64,000 nucleotides of DNA. Source: Bombyx mori (taxonomy: Eukaryota > Arthropoda > Insecta > Lepidoptera > Bombycidae). Positions 19,287 to 28,950 of this stretch are shown piece after piece; position 1 is the first letter of the stretch; every line of letters begins with the position of its first letter. Location of the stretch: assembly GCF_030269925.1 (NCBI RefSeq), contig NC_085135.1, positions 9,548,753 to 9,612,752 on the forward strand. Direction: 5' to 3'. The notes under the pieces are model-generated. The model was not told the origin of the DNA. It was given only the letters and a program-made list of their open reading frames with translations, and made no database searches. Both the position numbers and the translations under genes were made by a program.

Positions 19287-22200
19287 CGTATATTTGGGGG
19301 TTGGTGCTTCCCGCTTCCGTAGGTTTAACCCGCGATTCCCTACAAGTGACCCCTGGGTGGTGCTAAACGGGAGCCGAAAACATAACCGGTGGTAGGACCT
19401 AGTCCGACTGGCTGGCGACCACCCTCCAACTAGAGTCCGCCGCCAAATAGCCTAGCTGTGTTCCGGCGTGTGGGTTGGAGAGCCAGTTCTATCCCTTCCC
19501 TTTCCCCTTCCTTGTTGGGGTTGAGTCTTGGTGACGCCTGGAACTAGCGGAGCAGACGTGCGTGCGAACTCACGGGGCGTGATTGTTTGACGGGGGTATA
19601 GGGAGACCCAGTGAAACGGTACCCGCTGCCGCCCGCCGGTCAGTAGGGGACCTGAACCCGGGTGTCTCTACTAAACTCCGCCCCGGGAAGCTGTCCCGCC
19701 AACCGGTGTAAAATCCTGCCGTGCGGTCGTCGTGCCGGAGTCGGAGTGGATCCCGGCGATCGCACGCAGAGTGGACTGGGGGCCCTTCCATGCCCTGCGT
19801 CAGTCTCTCACGCAACCCGTGGTCGAGCACGTACTATGTTCCGCGCTTCATTCAGGTGTTGCCTCGATCTCACCTCCAACATCCTACCTCTCCTAATCCT
19901 ACTCTCCGAAAACTTAAACATCATGAAGACGACAAAAAAAAAGAAAAGGGTTTCACAGGCGGTCCCCCATTCCACATTTAATGTGGATTTCAGCAATGTC
20001 AGGGGCCTACATAGCAACCTTGACGCCGTACACCACCACCTTGAGACGGCGCAGCCTGCCCTGCTTTTTTTTAACGGAGACGCAGATATCTGCTCCGGAT
20101 GATACCTCATACCTTGAATACCCCGGCTACGTATTGGAGCACAACTTCCTGCGTAAAGCCGGGGTGTGCGTATTCGTCCGGGCTGATGTCTGTTGTCGCC
20201 GTCTTCGGGGCCTCGAACAACGGGACCTGTCCCTCTTGTGGCTGCGCGTAGATCATGGGGGCCGTAGCCGAATCTACGCGTGCCTGTACAGGTCCCACAG
20301 CAGTGATGCAGGTTCAGCTCTGTTTGAGCATGTGCAAGAGGGGACTAACCGCGTGCTTGAGCAGTACCCATCTGCGGAGGTGGTGGTTCTTGGAGACTTT
20401 AACGCTCATCACCAAGAGTGGTTGGGATCCAGAACCACTGACCTCCCGGGTCGGACTGCCTACGATTTCGCCTTGGCCTACGGCTTCTCCCAGCTGGTGA
20501 CACAGCCCACCCGTGTCCCAGATATCGAGGGGCACGAGCCTTCTTTGTTGGACCTTCTGCTGACCACAGATCCGGCCGGATACAGTGTGGTGGTCGACGC
20601 TCCGCTTGGATCGTCTGATCACTGCCTTATTCGTGCTGCCGTACCACTCTCTCGTCCTGATCGTCGAACGACGACCGGGTACCGAAGAGTTTGGCGGTAT
20701 ATGTCAGCAGACTGGGATGGATTGCGTGAATTTTACGCATCCTACCCATGGGGGCGGTTCTGCTTTTCCTCTGCTGATCCTGACGTCTGTGCGGACCGTC
20801 TTAAAGACGTGGTGCTCCAGGGGATGGAATTGTTTATTCCCTCCTCTGAAGTGCCCGTTGGGGGTCGCAGCAGACCCTGGTATAACAATGCCAGCAGGGA
20901 TGCTGCACACCTCAAGCGGTCCGCATACGTGGCATGGGATAATGCCAGGAGACGTCGGGACATCTCAGGGGAAAGGCGGAAATATAACGCCGCTTCCAGG
21001 TCCTACAAGAAGGTTATTGCCAAGGCGAAGTCGGAGCACGTTGCTAGAGTTGGCGAGCGACTAAAGAGCTATCCCTCTGGGAGCCGTGCTTTTTGGTCGC
21101 TCGCCAAAGCCGCAGAAGGAAACTTTTGCAGGTCTAGTCTCCCACCACTGCGAAAGTCCGACGACAGTCTGGCCCATAGTGCGAAAGAGAAGGCTGACCT
21201 TCTGGTCAAACTCTTCGCCTCGAACTCGACCGTGGACGACGGGGGTGCCACACCACCGAACATCCCCCGGTGTGATAGTTCCCTGCCGGAGATCTGCTTT
21301 ACACAGTGTGCAGTCAGGCGGGAACTCCGACTCCTGGACGTCCATAAGTCGAGTGGGCCAGACGGCATCCCCGCAGTGGTTCTGAAAACGTGCGCCCCTG
21401 AGCTGACGCCTGCGCTAACGCGTCTGTATCGCCTCTCTTATTGCGCTAACAGGGTTCCGTCTTCATGGAAGACCGCCCACGTCCACCCTATCCCCAAGAA
21501 GGGTGACCGGTCGGACCCATCGAGCTATAGGCCTATCGCGATAACTTCCTTGCTTTCCAAGGTGATGGAGCGAATAATAAATATACAACTCCTGAAGTAT
21601 CTTGAAGATCGCCAGCTGATCAGTGACCGACAGTACGGTTTCCGTCACGGTCGCTCAGCTGGCGATCTTCTCGTATACCTTACTCACAGGTGGGCTGAAG
21701 CCTTGGAGAGCAAGGGCGAGGCTCTTGCTGTGAGCCTTGATATCGCGAAGGCCTTCGACAGGGTCTGGCATAGGGCACTTCTGTCGAAGCTACCATCTTA
21801 CGGAATCCCCGAGGGTCTCTGCAAGTGGATCGCTAGCTTTTTGGATGGGCGGAGCATCACGGTCGTTGTAGACGGTGACTGCTCTGATACCATGACCATT
21901 AACGCTGGCGTTCCACAAGGTTCGGTGCTCTCCCCCACGCTTTTCATCCTGTATATCAATGACATGCTGTCTATTGATGGCATGCATTGCTATGCGGATG
22001 ACAGCACGGGGGATGCGCGATATATCGGCCATCAGAGTCTCTCTCGGAGCGCGGTGCAAGAGAGACGATCTAAACTTGTGTCTGAAGTGGAGAACTCTCT
22101 GGGGCGAGTCTCCGAATGGGGTGAATTGAACTTGGTTCAATTCAACCCGATAAAGACACAAGTTTGCGCGTTCACTGCGAAGAAGGACCCCTTTGTCATG

Positions 22201-22927
22201 GCGCCGCAATTCCAAGGAGTATCCCTGCAACCTTCCGAGAGTATTGGGATACTTGGGGTCGAGATTTCGAGCGATGTCCAGTTTCGGAGTCATCTGGAAG
22301 GCAAAGCCAAGTTGGCGTCCAAAATGCTGGGAGTCCTCAACAGAGCGAAGCGGTACTTCACGCCTGGACAAAGGCTTTTGCTTTATAAAGCACAAGTCCG
22401 GCCTCGCGTGGAGTACTGCTCCCATCTCTGGGCCGGGGCTCCCAAATACCAGCTTCTTCCATTTGACTCCATACAGAGGAGGGCCGTTCGGATTGTCGAT
22501 AATCCCATTCTCACGGATCGTTTGGAGCCTCTGGGTCTGCGGAGGGACTTCTGTTCCCTCTGCATTTTGTACCGTATGTTCCATGGGGAGTGCTCTGAGG
22601 AATTGTTCGAGATGATACCGGCATCTCGTTTTTACCATCGCACCGCCCGCCACCGGAGTAGAGTTCATCCATACTACCTGGAGCCACTGCGGTCATCCAC
22701 AGTGCGTTTCCAGAGGTCTTTTTTGCCACGTACCATCCGGCTATGGAATGAGCTCCCCTCCACGGTGTTTCCCGAGCGCTATGACATGTCCTTCTTCAAA
22801 CGAGGCTTGTGGAGAGTATTAAACGGTAGGCAGCGGCTTGGCTCTGCCCCTCGCATTGCTGAAGTCCATGGGCGACGGTAACCACTCACCATCAGGTGGG
22901 CCGTATGCTCGTCTGCCTACATGGGCA

Positions 22928-22987
<60 letters not shown>
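19287..22987 (+). mobile_element. CR1-a: near full-length CR1-like LINE
   Basis: The 5' end begins with a TTTGGGGGTTGGTGCTTCCC-type leader, also seen at 56090. A ~630-bp GC-rich 5' UTR and ORF2 follow, and the 3' UTR ends CCATCAGGTGGGCCGTATG ... GGCAATA plus a 58-base poly-A (22930-22987). A probable TSD is ATTCAC(G/T)TATTC at 19275-19286 and 24150-24161 (11/12), bracketing CR1-a and CR1-b together. The tail is that of a very common lepidopteran CR1-like (Kendo-type) family, assigned from memory. GC content and codon use contrast sharply with LINE-P and LINE-M. Confidence 0.78.
19922..22881 (+). pseudogene. CR1-a ORF2: endonuclease and reverse transcriptase, one frameshift
   Basis: The likely start is ATG 19922 (MKTTKKKKRVSQ); the same frame is open further upstream, but a 7-base difference in copy CR1-c breaks it there. 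NVDFSNVRGLHSNLDAVHHH opens the APE domain. A run of 8 T near 20070 (7 would keep the frame at ALLFLTETQISAP) shifts it, and the rest is open to 22881. Motifs are VLGDFNAHHQEWL, GSSDHCLIRA, SSYRPIAITSLLSKVME, RQYGFRHGRSAGDLL, VSLDIAKAFDRVWH, AGVPQGSVLSPTLFILYIND and HCYADDST (YADD). The C-terminus (RTIRLWNELPSTVFP) is typical of CR1/Jockey. Only one frameshift separates it from an intact ~985-aa protein. Confidence 0.83.
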
Positions 22988-22990
<3 letters not shown>

Positions 22991-24080
22991 ACCATCTTAC
23001 GGAATCCCCGAGGGTCTCTGCAAGTGGATCGCTAGCTTTTTGGATGGGCGGAGCATCACGGTCGTTGTAGACGGTGACTGTTCTGATACCATGACCATTA
23101 ACGCTGGCGTTCCACAAGGTTCGGTGCTCTCCCCCACGCTTTTCATCCTGTATATCAATGACATGCTGTCTATTGATGCCATGCATTGCTATGCAGATGA
23201 TAGCACGGGGGATGCGCGATATATCGGCCATCAGAGTCTCTCTCGGAGCATGGTGCAAGAGAGACGATCAAAACTTGTGTCTGAAGTAGAGAACTCTCTG
23301 GGGCGAGTCTCCAAATGGGGTGAATCGAACTTAGTTCAATTCAACCCGTTGAAGACACAGGTTTGCGCGTTCACTGCGAAGAAGGACCCCTTTGTCATGG
23401 CGCCGCAATTCCAAGGAGTATCCCTGCAACCTTCCGAGAGTATCGGGATACTTGGGGTCGACATTTCGAGCGATGTCCAGTTTCGGAGTCATTTGGAAGG
23501 CAAAGCCAAGTTGGCGTCCAGAATGCTGGGAGTCCTCAACAGAGCGAAGCGGTACTTCACGCCTGGACAAAGACTTTTGCTTTATAAAGCACAAGTCCGG
23601 CCTCGCGTGGAGTACTGCTCCCATCTCTGGGCCGGGGCTCCCAAATACCAGCTTCTTCCATTTGACTCCATACAGAGGAGGGCCGTTCGGATTGTCGATA
23701 ATCCCATTCTCTCGGATCGTTTGGAGCCTCTGGGTCTGCGGAGGGACTTCGGTTCCCTCTGTATTTTGTACCGTATGTTCCATGGGGAGTGCTCTGAGGA
23801 ATTGTTCGAGATGATACCAGCATCTCGTTTTTACCATCGCACCGCCCGCCACCGGAGTAGAGTTCATCCATACTACCTGGAGCCACTGCGGTCATCCACA
23901 GTGCGTTTCCAGAGATCTTTTTTGCCACGTACCATCCGGCTATGGAATGAGCTCCCCTCCACGGTGTTTCCCGAGCGCTATGACATGTCCTTCTTCAAAC
24001 GAGGCTTATGGAGAGTATTAAGCGGTAGGCAGCGGCTTGGCTCTGCCCCTGGCATTGCTGAAGTCCATGGGCGACGGTAA
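22988..24080 (+). CDS. CR1-b ORF2, C-terminal third, truncated
   Basis: The frame is open from the truncation point to TAA at 24078-24080. It covers RT motif B (AGVPQGSVLSPTLFILYIND), YADD (HCYADDSTGD), the thumb and the C-terminus ending in EVHGRR. Motif A and the endonuclease are absent, so no active enzyme can be made. Confidence 0.85.
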
Positions 24081-24149
24081 CCACTCACCATCAGGTGGGC
24101 CGTATGCCCGTCTGCCTACAAAGGCAATAAAAAAAAAAAAAAAAAAAAA
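22988..24149 (+). mobile_element. CR1-b: 5'-truncated copy inserted in the poly-A of CR1-a
   Basis: Sequence homologous to CR1-a from 21790 onward begins directly after the 58-base A-run and repeats the last 1.15 kb with about 2% differences. It has its own 3' UTR and a 21-22-base A-tail. Head-to-tail arrangement with only A's between suggests the second copy used the first copy's poly-A as target or primer site. Unequal exchange is an alternative. Confidence 0.85.
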
Positions 24150-24537
24150 ATTCACTTATTCATAATATTAGCCAACTCACATCGGTCGGGTTGTATCTAT
24201 CCACAGAACACTGTTACTTCTAGCGAAGTATCTATCACACGAAAATATACTGGCATACGCCGTATGTGTCTCGCGGATATCTGTCTGTCACATTCATAAC
24301 AATACTGCATGCGCTAAGAGTGAGGTATAAACTATATGTTTAAATACTGTGCAATGAAAATAAGTACATTTCACTATGAGTTTAAGGGCTATTTTGTATT
24401 GCACTTTTAACATGTCAAAGATGCTAGTGGGAATTTTTAAATGCATTACTTTTTAATGTTTGAAAAAATGCACTATTTTGCCTTGAGTAGAATCTTTAGT
24501 TGAATCAACAAATGAAGGTTCAAATCATAACATTAAA

Positions 24538-24938
24538 GAGTAATGCATTTAAAAATTCCCACTAGCATCTTTGACATGTAAAAAGTGTAATACAAAAATA
24601 CAAAATAGTCCTTAAACTCATAGTGATATGTACTTATTTTCATTGCTCAGTATATAAACATTGTTTATCTCACTCCCTCTTAGCGCATGCAGTATTGTTA
24701 TGAATGTGATAGACAGATATCCGCGAGACACGTACGGCGTATGCCAGTATATTCTCGTGTGATAGATACTTCGCTAGAAGTAACAGTGTTCTGTGGATAG
24801 ATACAACCCGACCGATCTGAATTGGCTAATATTATGAATATTAGCATATCAGAATTCGACGGATTACCGATACACGAATACAAGCTGTATTACGAATACC
24901 TTAATGAATACTAATATATCGGTCTCACCCTTACGTGT
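24538..24938 (-). repeat. Right arm of the ~400-bp inverted repeat
   Basis: Inverted counterpart of the left arm, ending ...GGTCTCACCCTTA at 24938, the inverted form of the element's left terminus. RNA from this region would form a hairpin of about 400 bp, a possible small-RNA source (inference). Confidence 0.8.
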
Positions 24939-25397
24939 GAGAGGATTTTTTCAAAATCTCGTAAACTCATTTCTCACCGACGCGACGTAGTCTTTCGGTA
25001 GAAAAAGTAAAAAAGCTGATGTTTTTATGCACCAATAAGAAATAAATAATATTACTAACTTGTTGTTTAAATTAATGTACAATGTTAACCAAATTCTGAT
25101 TTAATAATAATATTAATTTTAATGTACATAATATTACTTGTAAAATATTTAGTATGAAGTCAAATTCAACCTAGATACAATATACTATTTATATTATTAA
25201 TAACTAATTTATGTGTATTATCTATGATTATCAACTTATTTCACGAATACCGTATTAACTTTAACTCGTTTACCCGTTTTATCGAAGTATATTAAGATAT
25301 CAGGATATTCACGTATTAGTTAAGGTATTATAATATTACATAATGAATATACTAGTATTCGCTAATATTAACAAATATCGGTATTAACCCATCTTTA
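24939..25397. other. AT-rich right part of the hAT-like element
   Basis: About 460 bases with no coding signal. The last ~60 bases (CATAATGAATATACTAGTAT ... ACCGATAT inverted) resemble the left terminus and form its sub-terminal inverted repeat. Confidence 0.5.
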
Positions 25398-25405
25398 GAG
25401 CTCAC
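25398..25405 (+). repeat. Right TSD (GAGCTCAC) of the hAT-like element
   Basis: Matches GAGC-CAC at 19161-19167 with one missing T, and the intact Jockey-2 3' UTR (GTGAGCTCACCTACTA) near 38140. Confidence 0.6.
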
Positions 25406-25474
25406 CTACTAGCCACGGTTACGCTGGAATAGCCGCTCCAGGCTACCAGCTTAGGTAGGAAAAAAAAAAAAAAA
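25406..25474 (+). mobile_element. Jockey-2a LINE tail, part 3, with poly-A
   Basis: CTACTAGCCACGGTTACGC ... CAGCTTAGGTAGG followed by 15-16 A's. The minus-strand Jockey-2 copy has the same TATCAGCTTAGGTAGGAAAA end. The TSD GAACATAT follows at 25475. Confidence 0.82.
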
Positions 25475-25645
25475 GAACATATATTGCTGACATGTAGTTG
25501 TTACAGTATCCACAGACTTTTAATGATTGCTGAAATTGAAGAAGAAACCACTGAAATGCCTTCAACTGTTCCAGATATTTTAGCAAACTCGCTCTTCTAC
25601 AAGCCTCTTCTTAAATATATAACAAATACCATAGGTGAACTTTAA
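25475..25645 (+). pseudogene. LINE-P ORF2, last 55 codons
   Basis: After one TSD copy the frame runs GAACATATATTGCTGACATG (EHILLTC), completing the CCHC knuckle begun at 3715 (CPYCGN...EH...C). It continues through SIHRLLMIAEIEEETTE to a TAA at 25643-25645. This places the 3' end of LINE-P 21.7 kb from its preceding codon. The LINE-P 3' UTR runs on to an A-run near 25725-25735. Confidence 0.85.
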
Positions 25646-25750
25646 AGTTATACTATAATGAAGTGAAATTGTGACCTTACTACGGGCTCATAAGGACTCG
25701 CATCCAGGGCCGTAAAACAATCTATAAAAAAAAAAGATGATTGAGCGACT
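25646..25750 (+). other. LINE-P 3' UTR and tail
   Basis: About 100 bases ending GGGCCGTAAAACAATCTATA followed by a 10-base A-run. The end of LINE-P is placed here because the next sequence is the 5' leader of another LINE. No TSD partner can be seen because the start of LINE-P is outside the window. Confidence 0.5.
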
Positions 25751-25754
25751 CGTC

Positions 25755-26212
25755 CTTTTTGGCGGGAAAAGGAGAGCCGCGTATTTCAAATTTTTATTTT
25801 TTATTTTAAATTAAATTGTCTTTTTCAAGACAGAGTACTTATAGAAGAGAAAAATGTCTTCAGAGAGTGATGGTGATGAAGACGGGTCTACAAAGTCACC
25901 CGTAGACTTGAAAAAGAGGCGATTAGATACTTCTATAAAATCGAACGATTTCGATAAGTATAAACCTTACGCTAAACCAGATTATTAGCGATCCTATCCG
26001 GATAACAGTAATAAAGAAGAGTTCCCCGTTTACGTGCAGGGAATTAAACCGGAAGATAAGATCGGTAATAAAAATCCTTTGCAATTGTCAAAAATTTTCA
26101 AAAACGTGAAGGACATCAAGGAATGTCGTCAAATTAATGCGGTCAAAATTATGCTGGCTTTCAAACAAGCTGCAGCTGCCAATGATTTTCTGAGTCACGT
26201 GAGCTTACGTGA
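25755..26212 (+). pseudogene. 5' end and ORF1 start of an RNase H-type LINE (LINE-N)
   Basis: The leader TTTTTGGCGGGAAAAGGAGAG matches the LINE-M 5' end. ORF1 begins at ATG 25855 (MSSESDGDEDGSTKSPVD), with a TAG at 25987 and then EEFPVYVQGIKPEDKIG and FKNVKDIKECRQINAVKIM. It is homologous in order and pattern to LINE-M ORF1, whose knuckle region is missing here because homology stops near 26212. The remainder of this LINE is not in the window. Confidence 0.65.
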
Positions 26213-26916
26213 CAATAATAAGTCATTCCATTCCATTCCACGAGCTACTGTTAAGCCATTGTTGACGCCCAAATACAGAACAGCTGCTTTTCGGGGAGCG
26301 TTTAAATACGCAGCTACGCATTGCTGGAATGATCTCCCACCACCTATTCGTCACATTGTAACAAAGCATGGCTTTATTAATCGTTTAAAATCATTTCTTT
26401 TGGACTCACAAAAACTAATCTAATTTATAGTATTTATAGTAACTAATTTAATCCTAGCTTGTGAAAACTTCCTTTTATTAAATTTTTATTTTTTTTTATT
26501 TTTTTTAAGCTGCCCACAGGTTGTTATTACTGTGTGCTTATTATGTTTTGTATTCGGGTTCACCATTTAATTTGATTTTTGTTTTGTTTTTTTCTTAAAT
26601 TTTTGGTTTTGTTTTCGGGTTCACCATTTAATTTGATTTTTATTTTGTTTTTTCTTAAATTTTTATAATTTACTAATTTTACTAATTTATATCATATTCT
26701 GAGTATGTACACACGTACGGAGTCTTCATTCCCGCAAAGAACCAAAGGGAAACGGGGGTGACTGAAAATCAGCGCTGTTCAATTTATCAACCTTGAACAG
26801 CAATAGCTGAGCCACCTCCTTTTGCCTTTTTCTCTTTTTTTTGCTTTTCTTTTTTTTTGTATTTCATTTTATGATGTGAAAGGCAATAAATGATCTTTAT
26901 TATTATTATTATTATT
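26213..26916 (+). mobile_element. 5'-truncated LINE tail with (ATT)n end
   Basis: A short C-terminus in frame with the ORF1 above by chance (KYRTAAFRGAFKYAATHCWN, DLPPPIRHIVTKHG) stops at 26421-26423. It resembles the RT C-terminal FRYAAxxxWNxLP motif of CR1/Jockey-type LINEs. A ~490-bp 3' UTR with long T-rich stretches and a 42-bp near-duplicate (TTCGGGTTCACCATTTAATT at about 26545 and 26617) ends in GGCAATAAATGATCTTTATT then (ATT)n. BMC1-B is inserted at the end of that microsatellite. Confidence 0.6.
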
Positions 26917-27261
26917 ATTCCGATAGAGGCACCCGTCACGTGCGGACGTGCTCATCGACCACTCGATCGCCCGGCCTTTGTTCGCCCGGCTTTTGTTAGC
27001 CCGGCCATTGTTCGCGCGGCCTGTGTTCGTGGTACATCTGCCGACCAAGTGTTTTTCCTGGAAATTTTTATTTGTTTTGTTTCCTTTTGTTATTTCTGTG
27101 TTCGTGGTACATCTGCCGACAAACTGTTTTCCTGGAAGTGTTTAATTGTTTTGTTTCTTTTTGTTATTTCCGTTTTGTTGTGTTTTTTCTTTGTCCTGTA
27201 GTAATCGTGCCGCATCGCCACCTGTGCTCAATAGAACCGCTCAGGTCCGAGTAGTTGGGGC

Positions 27262-27277
27262 CTCGCCGCAAGGCGAG
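27262..27277 (+). repeat. BMC1 5' UTR hairpin with GCAA tetraloop
   Basis: CTCGCC-GCAA-GGCGAG forms a 6-bp G/C stem closed by a GNRA tetraloop. It is about 45 bases upstream of the ORF1 ATG and conserved in copies C, E, F and G, although F has an otherwise diverged 5' UTR. Confidence 0.6.
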
Positions 27278-27321
27278 TGTCTTCAAGACCCGGGGCCGCC
27301 CCACCTGGGCACTCAGCGATC

Positions 27322-28947
27322 ATGGACGCTGTATTCGCGGAATTCCTCCGACTTCGTCACCCACAGCTCGCCTCAGAGTTTCTGGCTTTCAAGGCCAATC
27401 ACACTGCAAGCTCTCTCGAAGACTCCGCCGTGCTCGCTGCTCCTGCGTCGCCTGTACCTGCGTGCAAAGCTTCTACATCGAGCACCGCAGCCACCGTCGC
27501 GCCTGCCGTTCCCGCGTCACCTATACTGGCGAGTAAAACTGCTGCGTCGTCCGCCGTGGCTACCATTCCAGCAGCGCGATCATCCGCGGCCTCCGTCGCG
27601 CCCTCCAAAACACCTGCTCGTAGGTCACCTGCGCCCGCCTTCTCGTCCTCCGACTCTGACTCGGAGATGGAGGTCGACCTCACCCCCGCCTCATCGACGG
27701 ATGGATTCACCCTGGTACAAAAGGGTAAGAAGCGTGTCGCGGAGTCCCGAGCTCCCGCGGCCGCTAAAATTAGCAAATCCGCGAACGCGTCGCGCCCCCG
27801 CCCTCAGACTCCCGTTGCGCCTCCAGCCCGTGCCACTCCGTCGCCGCGTCCGGTGGCACAAAATAAAACCCAGACCCCTCCCCCGGTAATCCTCCAAGAG
27901 AAGGCAGCTTGGGATCGAGTTTCCCTGGCCCTTAAGGCCAAAAATATCAACTTCACGAATGCCCGTAACCTCGCGAACGGCATTCAAATTAAGGTTCGAA
28001 CACCCGACGACCGTAGGGCCCTCTCTTCTTACCTCCGTAAGGAGCGTATAAGTTTCCACACGTATACGCTCCAGGAAGAGCGCGAACTCCGTGCCGTCAT
28101 ACGTGGCATCCCTAAAGAGTTGGATGCCGAGCTCGTCAAGGCCGACCTTCTCGAACAAGGCCTACCGGTTAACTCCGTACACCGCATGCACACAGGTCGC
28201 GGAAGGGAGCCATATAACATGGTTCTCGTCGCCCTCCAGCCTACCCCCGAGGGTAAGCAAATATTCAACATCCGAACGGTCTGTAGCCTTTCCGGAATCG
28301 CCGTCGAAACCCCACACAAGAAAGGCACACCTAGCCAGTGCCATAACTGCCAATTATACGGGCATTCTTCCCGTAACTGTCACGCGCGCCCCCGATGCGT
28401 CAAGTGTTTAGGCGATCACGCCACGGCCCTATGCACTCGCGATCAAAAAACCGCGACGGAACCGCCTAGCTGCGTCCTGTGTCAAACACAGGGTCACCCC
28501 GCAAATTACCGCGGATGCCCCCGAGCCCCGAAAATAAATCGCCGCGTCGCCCGCCAAAACCGCCTCCGAGCTTCCGGCCCAGATATCAAACATTGTTTAT
28601 GACCCTCTGTGTCGCAGGCTAAGCCAGCGTTCGTTCCGGCGCCGGTGCACAGTGTCTCGGCTTGGGCGAAACCGCTGCCGTACACGAACACGGTTACAAC
28701 GCCCTCCTCCGCGATTCGTCCCGCCCCCGCAACTCGTCCCTTTCCCGCGACTTGCCCTCCGACCGCGTCCGACAATCTCGCTTTAGCGATCGACTTCTTT
28801 CAGTCGATCAACTTTGAGCGCGTTAACGCTTTGGGCGACGCCATTCGCGCTGCCTCCACTGCACAACACTTTATCGCCGTTGTGCAAGAATACGCCGACG
28901 TATACGCGTCATTAAATACGTACGTCCTCCCCTCACTCCGCCGGTAA
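27322..28947 (+). pseudogene. BMC1-B ORF1, gag-like protein
   Basis: The ATG at 27322 (MDAVFAEFLRLRHPQLASEF) opens a protein with an Ala/Pro/Ser-rich low-complexity region, an acidic SDSDSEMEVDL stretch, GFTLVQKGKKR, an RRM-like middle (LALKAKNINFTNARNLANGI; LRAVIRGIPKELDAELVKAD) and knuckles CHNCQLYGHSSRNCH, CVKCLGDHATALC and CVLCQTQGHPANYRGC. The frame is lost near 28590 relative to copy E and ends at 28602. The last part (SVSQAKPAFVPAPV ... NTYVLPSLRR) is in another frame to TAA 28945-28947. It is a single-strand nucleic-acid-binding ORF1p. Confidence 0.85.
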
Positions 28948-28950
28948 TCA

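Larger units (their letters stand above)
19168..24462 (+). repeat. Left arm of a ~400-bp inverted repeat (interrupted by CR1 copies)
   Basis: The arm consists of 19168-19286 and 24150-24462. Blocks such as CGGTCGGGTTGTATCTATCC (near 24185) and CAATACTGCATGCGCTAAGAG (near 24300) recur inverted in 24538-24938 with only a few differences. The two pieces become contiguous only when the CR1 copies are removed, which confirms them as insertions. Confidence 0.8.
19168..25397. mobile_element. hAT-like non-autonomous foldback element with nested CR1 copies
   Basis: The left end is TAAGGGTGAGACCGATAT and the inverted right end TAAAGATGGGTTAATACCGATAT; both fit the hAT terminus YARNG. The flanks are GAGC(-)CAC and GAGCTCAC, an 8-bp TSD with one base lost, inside the Jockey-2a 3' UTR. 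Inside are two long inverted arms (19168-19286 plus 24150-24462, against 24538-24938) around a ~75-bp loop, so the left terminus is repeated internally in inverted form. A further ~460 AT-rich bases lead to the right end. No transposase is encoded. CR1-like copies occupy 19287-24149. Confidence 0.6.

Noticed and set aside
21790..22668. Long open minus-strand frames opposite CR1-a (292 and 178 codons)
   Set aside because: Antisense shadows of GC-rich RT codons, repeated in CR1-b; no domain is recognisable.
24939..25397. Separate transposon right of the foldback arms
   Set aside because: Its outer end mirrors the element's left terminus and carries the TSD shared with 19161-19167, so it is kept as part of the same element.
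26034..26423. One 129-codon gene with VYVQGIKPEDKIG at its start and WNDLPPPIRH at its end
   Set aside because: The two halves belong to an ORF1 N-terminus and an RT C-terminus of different LINEs, joined near 26212.
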